Below, in pieces: positions 36,588-45,964 of a stretch of DNA of 64,000 bases (position 1 is its first letter; each line of letters begins with the position of its first letter). Source of the DNA: Micavibrio sp. (GTDB lineage Bacteria > Pseudomonadota > Alphaproteobacteria > Micavibrionales > UBA2020); assembly GCA_028283745.1 (NCBI GenBank), contig JAPWJZ010000007.1, positions 124,001 through 188,000 of the forward strand, read 5' to 3'. Below the pieces are notes generated by a model, which was given only the letters and a program-made list of their open reading frames with translations, searched no databases and was not told the DNA's origin. The translations under genes were made by a program, and so were the position numbers.

Positions 36588-38815
36588 AACTTCTGGAGCG
36601 TATTCCGGTTCTGGGGCGGCTTGGCCCGCAGTTCCTGCGCTATCTTTTTGTCGGCGGTATCGGCTTCATTGTCGATGCGGGCGGGATGGAGCTATTTATC
36701 CACCTCGGCATGCAGGTGTACCATGCGCGGCTGCTGTCGATGGCTATGGCAATTGCCTCCACCTATCTGCTGCACCGGTTGTTTACCTTTGCTGATAGCG
36801 CCAAGCCAAAAAACTCCTTCCAGCAATTCGCTGCCTTCTTCCTGTGCCAGTCGCTGGCAGCGGCTGCAAACTACGGCGTTTTTTGCGCCTTGCTGGCCTT
36901 GCAACCGCAACCGGTATTTTTTATTGGCCGTATGTTCGCGCTGTGCAGTGGGGTTGCCGTTGGCCTTGCGATGAACTTTGTGTTGCTGCGCCGTTTCGTT
37001 TTCCCAATCGAGCGTAACGAAGCAACCGCGCACCCTTTGCGCTGGCTTGCGTGGTTGCCGGTTATCGGCTACTCGCTTTATCTGGCATTGCAGCGGCAGG
37101 CACAGGTTTTGAAGTGGCCGGATGTGGGGTTTGACCTTGGCCCCGCTGATAGCGATGTGTGGCTGCGGCTTAATCAGGCACGGCAGTGGATGTCCGGCGA
37201 CCGCTTCTTCGACCATGCCGTGCGCAATACCAATGCACCTTATGGCGGCATCGACATTCATTGGACACGCCCGCTGGATGCCTTGCTGCGCCTTTTTGTC
37301 AATTTCATGCCGCCTGATTTGCCAGTGGATATGAAGCTGCTGCTGGCGTCAGCCTGGCTGCCGCCTGTGCTGGGTATTATTGCCTTCGGCTTTTTGCTGG
37401 GTGCGGCGCAGCGGCGGTTTAGCCATTTGCATACAGTCTGGTGCCTTTTTCTGCTGGTGGCGTTAAGCCCGTTGCAGCAATATTTTCTTCCCGGTGAATC
37501 CGACCACCATGGGCTTTTGTCGCTGCTGTGGTGCGGGGCTATTTTCCTGCTCATGCGCCCGCTGTCGCAAGGCGCGGCCTTGCTATGCGGTATTTTTCTA
37601 GGTGTAATGTTCTGGATCAGTTCTGAATCCTTGCTGCTTATCGGGCTTGTTCTGCTGGCGCTCGGGTTAATTAGTCTGCGCAGGTCTTCTGAAATGCGGT
37701 CGATTGCCGTGTTGAGCCTGGGCCTTGCCGCGACTTCTATTGTTGGCCTTATGGTGGAAGTGCCGCCGGAAAAATACTTCAGCTTTCAAGCTTACGATAC
37801 GCTCTCCATCGTTTTTGTCGCGCTGTTTTCTTTTATTGCGGCGGGGGCAACCTTGCTGGCGCACCCCACCGTACAGCGTCTTCCGTTAAAGCAGCGTATT
37901 GCAGCAGGGGCGATTGTGGCTGGGCTGGCGCTGGGGGCGGAAATACTGGCCTATCCCAAAATTCTGCTGGGACCGATGGCGGATGCCGACCCCTATATCA
38001 CCAACGAATTCTTCAAGCGTGTGACAGAAGCGATGCCGTTGTACCGTCAGCCGATGGCGATTATTTTAAAGCACCTTTGGCAGCCTGCACTGGCGGCGCT
38101 GGTTCTTGCCGCCGTCCTCTCCCTGCGTCCGCGTGAATTAAAATACAGGCAGGCGGTTCTATTGGCCATGCTGCTGCTCGGCACGTTCCTGATTGTGCTG
38201 GTACAGGGGCGGTGGACGTATTATTTGCAGCCTGTCGCTATTGTAGCGATTGCCGGATTCCTGCCGTCGCTGGTGCAGACGGTGAAAACGCCGCTGTGGC
38301 GCTTTGAAAGGCCGCTGCGCCCTTATGTGGCGATTTTTGCCGTCTACCTTGCCATGATTGCCGGCGCATGCTTCGTGCGGTTCGACAATACGGATTCCGC
38401 GTTGTGGCAGTGCCAGTCGCAAATGCGCTATATCATCCAGAGCCGCCAGTTGCAGCCGCTACTGGGCACGCAAGCCTTCACTCTTTATACGCCGCCTGAA
38501 GTAGGCGGGGATATTTTATTCTTCACGCCCTACCGTATTATTGCCGGTGAATACCACCGCGAGGGTAGGGGGTTGCATGACCTTGCAGATATTGCTGCGG
38601 AAACAAACACAGCGAATGCCAAGGCACGCCTGAAAAAGCGCGGCGTGGATGCCGTGCTGGCCTGCCCGATGTCGGAAAAAGCAGAAAGCTGGCTGCACAA
38701 GCTGGATGCCGCGCATCACCCCGCATGGCTTACGCCTGTCACGGGGTTCAAGTTTATGGATGAACCGGGGCCGCGTCCGCAGCTATTCGTGCTTGGCAAG
38801 CAAAGCCTGCCTTAA
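36563..38815 (+). CDS. GtrA-domain / GT-C membrane protein fusion
   Basis: A 750-residue membrane protein in two parts. Residues about 20-145 are a GtrA domain with four membrane segments (FLRYLFVGGIGFIVDAGGME, STYLLHRLFTF, FALCSGVAVGLAMNFVLLRR), the presumed flippase for polyprenyl-phosphate sugars. Residues about 155-750 form a large polytopic region with a periplasmic acidic loop (DLGPADSDVWLRLNQARQW, HWTRPLDALLRLFVN) and a GESDHHGLLSLL motif, as in GT-C transferases, and a soluble C-terminal domain. I infer that it flips the lipid-linked sugar made by the upstream GT2 and transfers it outside. It converges with the next gene, stop codons overlapping. Confidence 0.75.
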   Translation: MLSQRQALELLERIPVLGRLGPQFLRYLFVGGIGFIVDAGGMELFIHLGMQVYHARLLSMAMAIASTYLLHRLFTFADSAKPKNSFQQFAAFFLCQSLAAAANYGVFCALLALQPQPVFFIGRMFALCSGVAVGLAMNFVLLRRFVFPIERNEATAHPLRWLAWLPVIGYSLYLALQRQAQVLKWPDVGFDLGPADSDVWLRLNQARQWMSGDRFFDHAVRNTNAPYGGIDIHWTRPLDALLRLFVNFMPPDLPVDMKLLLASAWLPPVLGIIAFGFLLGAAQRRFSHLHTVWCLFLLVALSPLQQYFLPGESDHHGLLSLLWCGAIFLLMRPLSQGAALLCGIFLGVMFWISSESLLLIGLVLLALGLISLRRSSEMRSIAVLSLGLAATSIVGLMVEVPPEKYFSFQAYDTLSIVFVALFSFIAAGATLLAHPTVQRLPLKQRIAAGAIVAGLALGAEILAYPKILLGPMADADPYITNEFFKRVTEAMPLYRQPMAIILKHLWQPALAALVLAAVLSLRPRELKYRQAVLLAMLLLGTFLIVLVQGRWTYYLQPVAIVAIAGFLPSLVQTVKTPLWRFERPLRPYVAIFAVYLAMIAGACFVRFDNTDSALWQCQSQMRYIIQSRQLQPLLGTQAFTLYTPPEVGGDILFFTPYRIIAGEYHREGRGLHDLADIAAETNTANAKARLKKRGVDAVLACPMSEKAESWLHKLDAAHHPAWLTPVTGFKFMDEPGPRPQLFVLGKQSLP

Positions 38816-39601
38816 AGCGTAAAGCCGCCTTTTTTATCGGATTTAAATGTCACTGGCTTCATGCCTTTGATGTCATTTGCAAGACCATTGTGAATGGGCC
38901 CAACATCCGCCGCTGGTATTTGCGAGGCTGGCGCTGCCGTTTCAAGAGTCGTTTCTGTCGCAAGATTTTTTGGCAGCTGGGGTTCTTTTTTATCATCCTG
39001 TTTGCATGGGCAGGGAGTTCTTTTTACCCGGCACCATGTTGCCGATGCTGTTCTTCATGCGTCGGCCTGCCTTGCGGAAGGATTCCGCCAGCGAGATATC
39101 GAACGGATGTTTGTTAAAAATCATGCCGCGGGAGCGCGGGCTATTGTCGTGCGAAAAGAAGAGGCGCGCCTTCTTGCCGTTATTGGCAGCTTGCAGGGCG
39201 CGCACGGCAGCGGCGGAATATTCAAGCGCATAGGCTACCGCCACGCTGTCGCTTTCCGTCTTGATAGATTTTTTGATGTATTCAATGGCTTCAAGTGCGG
39301 CCGTGCTGCGGTACATGCTGACATTTGTGCGCTCGGCCTTGTCGCTGCGGTTATTAAAGCGGGTGGCTACGCTTTCATGCCGCACGGGGCCTGAGGTGGC
39401 GCGGTAATCAAACGTTTCGTAAAGAATGCCAGTCACATTGCCCCGTTCACGCTGTTCGAGCGAATACTGGCAGAAGTGAAGTGCTGTATGCACAGTAGTA
39501 GTTTTATTGTAACCGGTTTTTTCTTCAAGAAACTCGATATTGCGAAGGTCAAATTCGCTCAAGTCGAAAGTCGTTTTATAAAGCGTCGTTTTTTTTGCCA
39601 T
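38812..39601 (-). CDS. Ribbon-helix-helix-like unknown protein, probably frameshifted near its C-terminus
   Basis: The uninterrupted part (39601 to 38993) codes for 202 residues. Two segments resemble each other and ribbon-helix-helix DNA-binding units: EKTGYNKTTTVHTALHFCQY and TESDSVAVAYALEYSAAAV, each a short polar strand then a helix with central Ala-Leu. After the TGA at 38995-38993, the +1 frame stays open for about 60 codons with normal-looking codon use (DDKKEPQLPKNLATE ... KGGFTL) and ends at 38812, one base off the convergent stop. That tail has no start codon of its own, so one reading frame was probably broken by a one-base change; the A-run at 39021-39025 is a likely site. It lies just downstream of mutS. 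Confidence 0.55.
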
Positions 39602-39605
39602 GATG

Positions 39606-42317
39606 TCAGGTTTTCAGCTTTTGTTTCAGGGTATAAAGGCAATCAAGCGCTTCTTTGGGGCTCATCGTGTCGGGGTCAACGGCGGCCATGGCTTCCTCAA
39701 GCGCGGAAGGCTTGGGCGCTTCCTTCGGCGTGACGCTGAACAGCGGCAGTTCGGCGCCAAGGCTTTTCGCGGTTTTTGCGGCTTGCTGGCCTTCCAGCGT
39801 TTTCAAGACTTCCTCGGCACGGTTGACGACGGCGGCTGGAAGACCCGCAAGTTTTGCAACGTGGATACCGTAGGAACGGTCCGCCGTACCGGGGGCAACT
39901 TCATGCAGGAAGATAATGCTGTCTTTCCATTCGCGCACGCGCATGGTGTGGCAGGAAAGGCGGGGCAGTTTTTCCGTCAGGCTGGTTAGTTCATGGTAGT
40001 GCGTCGCAAACAGCGCGCGGCACTTGTTTGCTTCATGCAGGTACTCAAGGCAGGCCCAGGCGATGGAAAGGCCATCAAACGTTGCCGTGCCGCGCCCGAT
40101 TTCATCAAGAATGACGAGGGAGCGGCTGGAAGCCTGATTAAGAATAGTTGCTGTTTCGACCATTTCGACCATGAAGGTGGAACGGCCGCGGGCAAGGTCA
40201 TCCGCGGCGCCAACGCGGCTGAACAGGCGGTCGACAGCGCCGATATGGGCGGAAGCGGCAGGCACATAGCTGCCGATTTGCGCCAGCAGCGCAATAAGCG
40301 CGTTCTGCCGCAGGAAGGTTGATTTACCTGCCATGTTCGGGCCGGTCAGCAGCCAGAGCCGCGATTGTTCCGACAGGCTGCAGTTATTGGCGATAAAGGC
40401 GGTATTGCCTTGTTTTTGCAAAGCTGCTTCCACCACGGGGTGGCGACCGCCTTTAATGTCAAAAGCGGTGCTGCCGTCAACCACGGGGCGCGTGAGGCTG
40501 GTGCGGATGGCAAGTTCCGCAAGGGCGGCGGCAACGTCCAGGGCGGCAAGGGCGCTTGCGGTGCGCGAAATAACGTCGCCCTGCGACAGTACTTCTTTTG
40601 CCAGCTGGGCAAACATTTCAACTTCAAGCGCCAGCGCCTTTTCAGCAGCTTCGGAAATGCGGCGTTCAAGTTCCGACAGTTCGACGGTCGTAAAACGGGC
40701 GGCGCTTGCCATGGTCTGGCGGTGAATGAAACGCCCTGTTTCAGCAAACAGTTTATCGGCGTTGTTGGTGGTAACTTCGATGTAATAGCCGATGACGTTG
40801 TTGTGTTTGATTTTAAGTGTATTAACGCCGGTTTCCTGCGTATAGCGCGCCTGCAGCTGTGCCACGTGCTGGCGGCTGTCATCCCGCAGGGTTTTCAGTT
40901 CATCCAGCTTCGGTGAATAGCCGCGGGCGATAAAGCCGCCGTCGCGCGTCAGCACCGGCAGTTCCTGCGACAGGGCGCGTTGCAGCTGGTCGATCAGCGG
41001 GTGGTGTGATCCCCAAAGCTTCAAGGTCGTCAAGGCATCGGCAATGCCTTTGGGCAGGTTGTCATTGCCTTTTGCAATCAGCATATGCATGCCAACGGTT
41101 TGCGACAGCGTATCGCGAATGGCCGCAAGGTCGCGCGGGCCGCCGCGGTCAAGGCTCAGGCGGGCGAGGGCGCGTTCAATATCTGCGCATTGCTGCAGCA
41201 TGGTGCGCGTTTCTTCCCGCACGACGGCGCGGTCGGCAAAGAAGCTGACCATGTCGAGACGGTGGTTAATATCCTGCGGCGCTGTCAGCGGCATGGAAAT
41301 GTGGCGGGCCATCAGGCGTGCGCCTGCGCCGGTAATGGTGCGGTCAATAGTGTGCAGCAGGCTGCCCTGACGCTCGCCGGTCATGGTATGGGTCAGTTCA
41401 AGGTTGCGGCGGGTGGCAGCGTCAATTTCCATGACGGAGCCAAGCGGCAGCTGGCGCGGCGGCGACAGGCGCGGCACTTTGCCTTTTTGCGTCAGCTCCA
41501 CATAGTCAATCAACGCGCCGGCAGCGGCGACTTCCGCACGGGAAAAACCGCCGAAGCTTTCAAGCGTTGAAACGCCGAACAGGGCTTCAAGACGCTTTCT
41601 TGCATTCTCGCTATCGAAGCGGCTGGCGGGCTGCAACGTCAGGCGCGGCCTGAAATCTGCGAAGACTTCAAACAGGCTTTCATTCTGCACCAGTTTTTCA
41701 GGCAGGAGAATTTCACCGGGGTCGATGCGGCCAAGGGTTGCGCCAAGGTCGCGCGGCAATACCGGTTGCAGCGTGAAGTCACCGGTTGAAAGATCAAGCC
41801 ATGCAGCGCCAATCGCGCCGCCAACATCGGCCAGGGCCATGAGATAGTTGTTGGCGTTTTTTTCCAGCAGCGTATCTTCGGTCAGCGTGCCTTGCGTCAC
41901 CACGCGCACAACATCACGGCGGACGAGAGCTTTGTAGCCGCGGGCCTGTTTTGCTTCTTCCGGTGTTTCAACCTGCTCGCAAATCGCGACCTTGAAACCG
42001 GCCTTGATAAGTCTTGCGAGGTAAATGTCATGGCTGTGCCAAGGCACGCCGCACATGGGAATATCATCGCCTTTGTGGGCGCCACGTTTGGTGAGGGTGA
42101 TGTCAAGCGCAGCAGAGGCTTTTACGGCGTCATCGAAAAACAGTTCGTAAAAATCGCCCATGCGGTAGAACAGCAGGCAGTCCTTGTGCTGTTCCTTGGC
42201 GGCGAAATATTGCACCATCATCGGCGTTTGCTCGGCCGCGGCTTTTAGCGGCACGGCAGGGGCTGCGACGGGTTCTGCGGCATCTTCTGCCGGCTGTTCG
42301 AGAGCGTTGTTTTGCAT
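39606..42317 (-). CDS. mutS: DNA mismatch repair protein MutS
   Basis: Recognises mismatches and recruits MutL. The 903 residues are full length. The mismatch-binding motif is in [17 protein letters not shown] (Phe-x-Glu); connector and clamp domains follow; the ATPase has Walker [20 protein letters not shown] near residue 650, [20 protein letters not shown], and Walker [21 protein letters not shown]. The C-terminus ends with the short tetramerisation helix region ([16 protein letters not shown]). The N-terminus has an extra Ala/Glu-rich leader of about 30 residues. An unknown gene follows 4 bases downstream. Confidence 0.97.
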   Translation of the reverse strand: MQNNALEQPAEDAAEPVAAPAVPLKAAAEQTPMMVQYFAAKEQHKDCLLFYRMGDFYELFFDDAVKASAALDITLTKRGAHKGDDIPMCGVPWHSHDIYLARLIKAGFKVAICEQVETPEEAKQARGYKALVRRDVVRVVTQGTLTEDTLLEKNANNYLMALADVGGAIGAAWLDLSTGDFTLQPVLPRDLGATLGRIDPGEILLPEKLVQNESLFEVFADFRPRLTLQPASRFDSENARKRLEALFGVSTLESFGGFSRAEVAAAGALIDYVELTQKGKVPRLSPPRQLPLGSVMEIDAATRRNLELTHTMTGERQGSLLHTIDRTITGAGARLMARHISMPLTAPQDINHRLDMVSFFADRAVVREETRTMLQQCADIERALARLSLDRGGPRDLAAIRDTLSQTVGMHMLIAKGNDNLPKGIADALTTLKLWGSHHPLIDQLQRALSQELPVLTRDGGFIARGYSPKLDELKTLRDDSRQHVAQLQARYTQETGVNTLKIKHNNVIGYYIEVTTNNADKLFAETGRFIHRQTMASAARFTTVELSELERRISEAAEKALALEVEMFAQLAKEVLSQGDVISRTASALAALDVAAALAELAIRTSLTRPVVDGSTAFDIKGGRHPVVEAALQKQGNTAFIANNCSLSEQSRLWLLTGPNMAGKSTFLRQNALIALLAQIGSYVPAASAHIGAVDRLFSRVGAADDLARGRSTFMVEMVETATILNQASSRSLVILDEIGRGTATFDGLSIAWACLEYLHEANKCRALFATHYHELTSLTEKLPRLSCHTMRVREWKDSIIFLHEVAPGTADRSYGIHVAKLAGLPAAVVNRAEEVLKTLEGQQAAKTAKSLGAELPLFSVTPKEAPKPSALEEAMAAVDPDTMSPKEALDCLYTLKQKLKT

Positions 42318-42441
42318 AGCTGATTTTTAAAGATTTTCGATGTAAATGGCAATAGTTTTGGAAATTAAAAAGCCAAGTTAAATCAAGGGTGCTGCGCTGA
42401 TAGATTGGACATATTTATACTGTATATGCTATATATAGAAT

Positions 42442-42858
42442 ATGGCATCTAAACTGCTGAAATCATTGCTGGGCTGTTGGCTGTTCGCGATCGTGATGAC
42501 GCTGGCGACGGGCATGCCCGTGCCGCAGGTTGTCAGCGCGGATATTATTTCGCTGATGATGCCGTCGGCCTTGGCCGCGCAACAGCCTGGACACATCGAC
42601 CATCTTTCCGTTACTGAAGCCCGCGAATACATGCGGGAACAGGGGCGGCCGGGGCTGCACCTTGCCTCTTACCAATACCATTTGCTGCGACCGTACCATT
42701 CCAAGGAATTCGGCATTGCGCGCCTGACGGCGGCAAATGCCTTCGTCCCCGATGACAGGGCTGTTGAAGGGCCTTCAGCGAAGCCTTTCCTGTCGCTGTC
42801 ATCCTTCCTCGCTGATAATCCGCATACTTCCCGTGCGCCGCCGGCTTTTTTCGCATAA
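42442..42858 (+). CDS. Unknown exported protein
   Basis: A 138-residue protein with an N-terminal hydrophobic segment (LLGCWLFAIVMTLATGMP) and a second one ending SALAAQQ near residue 47, which may be the signal-cleavage site. The rest has no Cys and many His, Pro and Ser. I recognise no family. Transcription is away from mutS; the 124-base divergent spacer is AT-rich with several TATA-like stretches but no clear promoter pair. Confidence 0.5.
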   Translation: MASKLLKSLLGCWLFAIVMTLATGMPVPQVVSADIISLMMPSALAAQQPGHIDHLSVTEAREYMREQGRPGLHLASYQYHLLRPYHSKEFGIARLTAANAFVPDDRAVEGPSAKPFLSLSSFLADNPHTSRAPPAFFA

Positions 42859-42937
42859 CTGATTTTTGCTGAAAATTCACCAGCCGCTTTCATTTACATT
42901 GAGGGCGGCGGCACATGCGTAAAGGGAAAAACCTGTC

Positions 42938-43645
42938 ATGAGCAGTCAAACAAAAATCCTCGTCATCGAGAACGAGGCGGATGCGGCCCGACATGTCGAA
43001 AATGCACTAAAAACCAGTGGTTACAGCCTTCAATCCGCCAATAATGGTCAGGACGGGCTGAAACTTTTTGCGGCCGATACACCGGCCCTTGTCATCCTGT
43101 CGCTGGGCTTGCCCGACATTACAGGGCGGGACATGATGCAGGCGTTGCGGGTTAAAACCCGCGTGCCGGTCGTTCTGCTGGCAACTCGGGAACAGGAAGC
43201 CCAGAAAGTTGAAATTCTGCAGGCGGGAGCAGATGATTACCTGCTGAAACCCCTGCTGGGTCAGGAAGACCTGCTGGATCGCGTCCGTATCGCGCTGCAG
43301 CACCAGCAGCGCCGCGGGCAGGGGCAGGATGTTGCGGCTGATGATTACAGCTGCAACGGCCTGACGGTCGATGTGCGCCGGCGCAAGGCGACGCTGCACG
43401 ACAGCGGCCTGCACCTGACGCCGACGGAATACGACCTGCTTGAAACCCTCGTGCAGAAAGCGGGGCAGGTGGTGACGCATGCTGAACTGCTGCGTGAGGT
43501 CTGGGGCAAGCGACCGGGTGTGCATGACCATTATTTGCGCATCTACATTCAACGCCTGCGCCAGAAACTGGGGGATGACCCGTTCCGCCCCCGGTATATC
43601 TTCACAGAATCAGGTATCGGTTACCGCATGAGCGCGCGGGTTTGA
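42938..43645 (+). CDS. OmpR-family response regulator with a degenerate receiver
   Basis: A 235-residue two-domain regulator closest in plan to KdpE/OmpR. The receiver keeps Thr83 and Lys104 (VVLLATREQE; ADDYLLKPL), but the phosphoacceptor Asp is Ser55 (LVILSLGLPD, where relatives have a D) and the acidic pair is Glu11-Asn12. It therefore probably cannot be phosphorylated normally. The C-terminal winged helix is intact (GLHLTPTEYDLLETLVQ, ELLREVWGKRPGVHDHYLRI, YIFTESGIGYRM). No histidine kinase gene is nearby. A strong terminator follows. It is likely phosphorylation-independent or controlled by a ligand or partner. Confidence 0.92.
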   Translation: MSSQTKILVIENEADAARHVENALKTSGYSLQSANNGQDGLKLFAADTPALVILSLGLPDITGRDMMQALRVKTRVPVVLLATREQEAQKVEILQAGADDYLLKPLLGQEDLLDRVRIALQHQQRRGQGQDVAADDYSCNGLTVDVRRRKATLHDSGLHLTPTEYDLLETLVQKAGQVVTHAELLREVWGKRPGVHDHYLRIYIQRLRQKLGDDPFRPRYIFTESGIGYRMSARV

Positions 43646-43704
43646 CGACGACCTGATGAACAGGGCTGATCAATAAACGCCTGTTTTTTGAACAGTACGA
43701 TCCC

Positions 43705-43740
43705 GAAGCCGCTGGTTTACGCCAGCGGCTTCGTTTTTTT
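43705..43740 (+). terminator. Rho-independent terminator after the response regulator
   Basis: Arms GAAGCCGCTGG and CCAGCGGCTTC (11 perfect pairs) with a TTTACG loop, followed by G and seven T. It begins about 60 bases after the stop codon. Confidence 0.9.
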
Positions 43741-43770
43741 ACGCCTATACAGTCCCTTAGCAACCATCGC

Positions 43771-43798
43771 TTGACGGAATCGCGGCTCCATTTATGAT
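43771..43798 (+). promoter_or_regulatory. Sigma-70 promoter of the four-repeat protein
   Basis: TTGACG (43771-43776), 16-base spacer, TATGAT (43793-43798). A 6-base-arm inverted repeat, TGTAAA-N6-TTTACA (43798-43815), overlaps the predicted transcription start and could be an operator. Confidence 0.6.
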
Positions 43799-43864
43799 GT
43801 AAACACTTATTTACACGGTATACGCCGTGCCCCAGCACTTTCTTTCAACGCGCACAGGGTGTGA

Positions 43865-45193
43865 ATGCAGGAAGAAGACAACCACCAGCCCACCGTTTCA
43901 AGGCCAGTTGCCTATACAATGCTGGCCGCCGCCACTATCGGCACGGGGACACTCGCTTTAACCGCCCCGCAGGCACTTGCCGCTGGCGCGGGCTCCATCG
44001 GCACCAGCGCTGCCGTTTTCATTACGCCATTCTGGCGTTTCATCAAACGCATCAACGAACTGTATATCGACGCCGCAACGTATGTGCACGAGGACGGCAA
44101 CATGCTGCGCCGCAAGCTTGGCATTGCCGTGAAGCCACCGGCAGCTGAAGCGGAGGGCGCGGCGCCGCGCAAACATGTCTTCTCCCGCCCCATCGCTTAT
44201 GGTGTCATGGCGGCTGTTGCGGTCACCACGGCTGGGCTTGCCGTTATGGCGCCGGGCGTGCTGGAAGCGGCTTTTGGTTCGGTCGTTGTTTCGGGTGCAT
44301 CCTTCACCAAGCCTGTCATCGACCTTGTCGAAAAAGTGAACCAGGTTTACACCGACCTTTACCACTACGTGCGCAAAGACTTATTTGGCGTGAAATGGAA
44401 GCGCGAAGAATTGCTGCCCGTTGAGGCCGACCATGAAATCGACCAGAGTATTTATGCACCTGTGACCGAATTGAAAAAGCCGTATTCCCGCGCCGCCACC
44501 TACGGGCTGCTGGCTTTAGGGGCTTTGGGCGTAGGGGTGTTGGCGGTGCATGCGCCCGCCATCATCGTTGCGGCCTTGGGTACTATTGCGGGTTCCGCCA
44601 TTTCCTATACCAGCCCTGCGCTGAAGATGGTCAAGAAGCTAAATACCATTTACGACAAGACCGAAAACCACATCATCACCGACCTTGATATTGCCGATAC
44701 ATTCGGCGTGAAGCCGGATGCGAATGCCAAGCACGCCAATGCGCTGCATATCCCGAAGCCCGTCGCCTACCTTATTGCGGGCGGCGTTGCCGTGGGCGTT
44801 GCGGCGCTGGCGTTTTACGCGCCGACAGTTTTGACGGCGGCGCTTGGTTCAATTGCAGGTGCGGCATCGTCTTTCACCGACCCTGTCTTGAAGCAGGTCG
44901 GCAAGGTGAATGATTTTTATATTGATACCTGTTCGTACCTGCGCACCGACTGGCAGAAGGTTGCGGGCCGTAAACCTGTTGCCACCATGCAGCCGAAGGT
45001 GCAGCTGGAAGTTGAACCCGCCGTTGAAAAACCCGCCGCCATTACGCCTTCAAAAACGCCGGGCGTGCGCCAGAAATTCAACGGCTCTGCCGCAGCCAAC
45101 GACAACGATGAAGCCGTGAATGACAATACAATTCAGCAAGATACCCAAGCACTGCCCGCGCAGCCGCGCAAGGGCATGAAACCGCGCCCGTAA
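43865..45193 (+). CDS. Unknown membrane protein with four tandem repeats
   Basis: A 442-residue protein built from four copies of a unit of about 75-80 residues. Each has a (S/P)RP(V/I)AY-type start, two short hydrophobic helices rich in Ala and Gly, then a polar helix of the pattern V-x-K-V/L-N-x-x-Y. Copies begin at SRPVAYTMLAAATIG, SRPIAYGVMAAVAVT, SRAATYGLLALGALG and PKPVAYLIAGGVAVG; the polar parts are IKRINELYIDAATYV, VEKVNQVYTDLYHYV, VKKLNTIYDKTENHI and VGKVNDFYIDTCSYL. The C-terminal 70 residues are a disordered Pro/Ala/Asn tail. There is no signal peptide. Function unknown; a repeated amphipathic or hairpin membrane insertion is likely. Confidence 0.7.
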   Translation: MQEEDNHQPTVSRPVAYTMLAAATIGTGTLALTAPQALAAGAGSIGTSAAVFITPFWRFIKRINELYIDAATYVHEDGNMLRRKLGIAVKPPAAEAEGAAPRKHVFSRPIAYGVMAAVAVTTAGLAVMAPGVLEAAFGSVVVSGASFTKPVIDLVEKVNQVYTDLYHYVRKDLFGVKWKREELLPVEADHEIDQSIYAPVTELKKPYSRAATYGLLALGALGVGVLAVHAPAIIVAALGTIAGSAISYTSPALKMVKKLNTIYDKTENHIITDLDIADTFGVKPDANAKHANALHIPKPVAYLIAGGVAVGVAALAFYAPTVLTAALGSIAGAASSFTDPVLKQVGKVNDFYIDTCSYLRTDWQKVAGRKPVATMQPKVQLEVEPAVEKPAAITPSKTPGVRQKFNGSAAANDNDEAVNDNTIQQDTQALPAQPRKGMKPRP

Positions 45194-45220
45194 CGGCCTA
45201 AATCCACATTCATAACCTTC

Positions 45221-45248
45221 TTGACTTAGAAACGGAGGCTCCTATAGT
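45221..45248 (+). promoter_or_regulatory. Sigma-70 promoter of the next membrane-protein gene
   Basis: TTGACT (45221-45226), 16-base spacer, TATAGT (45243-45248), about 45 bases before the downstream start codon. Confidence 0.65.
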
Positions 45249-45299
45249 TGGGGCCGTTTTCAAACAGTTTCTATTTCATCCCCAGAGGAGTGTTCATTC

Positions 45300-45755
45300 A
45301 TGGCCGATCAAAATCATCAACGCGCGGACAAGCTTACATCATACCTGGCCTCCAGCGGAGCGATCAGCGGTGCGCTGTGGGTGCTGGGCGTTGCTGTTTC
45401 TTTCCCGCTTGCGGGTATCGCCATTGGCGCGGGCGCAGTTGCGCTGGCCGTGACAGACAAGGGCCGTAATTTCCTGCAAAAAGCCGGCGACCAGCTGCTG
45501 AACCTTGGCAACGATACGCTGTCGCACCTGACGGAAGATTACAGCCGCGCGCAAAGCTGGTGGCAGCGCCGCACGGAAGCGCGCAAGGCCGCAAAAGCCG
45601 CGCCGGTAAACGTGCCTGCGCCGCAGGAACAATCCGCCTTCAAGGGCATTTCGAATGCGCCGGCCTTTAACCAGACCGCAACGCCAGGCGCCGTGCAAAC
45701 CACAACGCCGGAAGAAAAACCCGCGCCCAAGCCGATCATCGCGCCGAAACTGTAA
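45300..45755 (+). CDS. Unknown small membrane protein
   Basis: A 151-residue protein with one long hydrophobic hairpin near the N-terminus (GALWVLGVAVSFPLAGIAIG, then GAVALAV), an amphipathic helical part (NFLQKAGDQLLNLGNDTLSH) and a disordered Ala/Pro tail. It shares with the genes either side a short Gly/Ala membrane segment, a basic helix and an Ala/Pro tail, which suggests a common origin or role. It has its own promoter and terminator. The RBS is GAGGAG just upstream of the ATG. Family not recognised. Confidence 0.65.
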   Translation: MADQNHQRADKLTSYLASSGAISGALWVLGVAVSFPLAGIAIGAGAVALAVTDKGRNFLQKAGDQLLNLGNDTLSHLTEDYSRAQSWWQRRTEARKAAKAAPVNVPAPQEQSAFKGISNAPAFNQTATPGAVQTTTPEEKPAPKPIIAPKL

Positions 45756-45779
45756 TTCGGCGGGAATTATTAAGAATCA

Positions 45780-45811
45780 GGGCGGGGAGCAATTCCCGCC
45801 CTTTTTCGTGG
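45780..45811 (+). terminator. Rho-independent terminator
   Basis: Arms GGGCGGG and CCCGCCC with an 8-base loop, followed by five T. It begins 25 bases after the preceding stop codon. Confidence 0.85.
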
Positions 45812-45886
45812 GTTACAAGGATACCGCTTTGTATTTTTTAAGTCTTTATAATCAGCCTCTTGTGCATCTTATCGCTGTTCAAAAAA

Positions 45887-45915
45887 TTGACATATTCACT
45901 ATTTTGCCGTACATT
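45887..45915 (+). promoter_or_regulatory. Sigma-70 promoter of the third membrane-protein gene
   Basis: TTGACA (45887-45892), 17-base spacer, TACATT (45910-45915). A small stem, CCCTTT/AAAGGG, lies in the leader just after it (45924-45942). Confidence 0.7.
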
Positions 45916-45964
45916 GCCGCTATCCCTTTCATGAGAAAAGGGCGTTAAACAAAGTGAGGCATAG

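Noticed and set aside
42403..42441. TATA-rich stretch before the exported protein gene as a promoter
   Set aside because: Several TATA-like hexamers are present, but none has a -35 box at 15-19 bases spacing; the possible -35 (TTGGAC) is 12 or 20 bases from the nearest ones.
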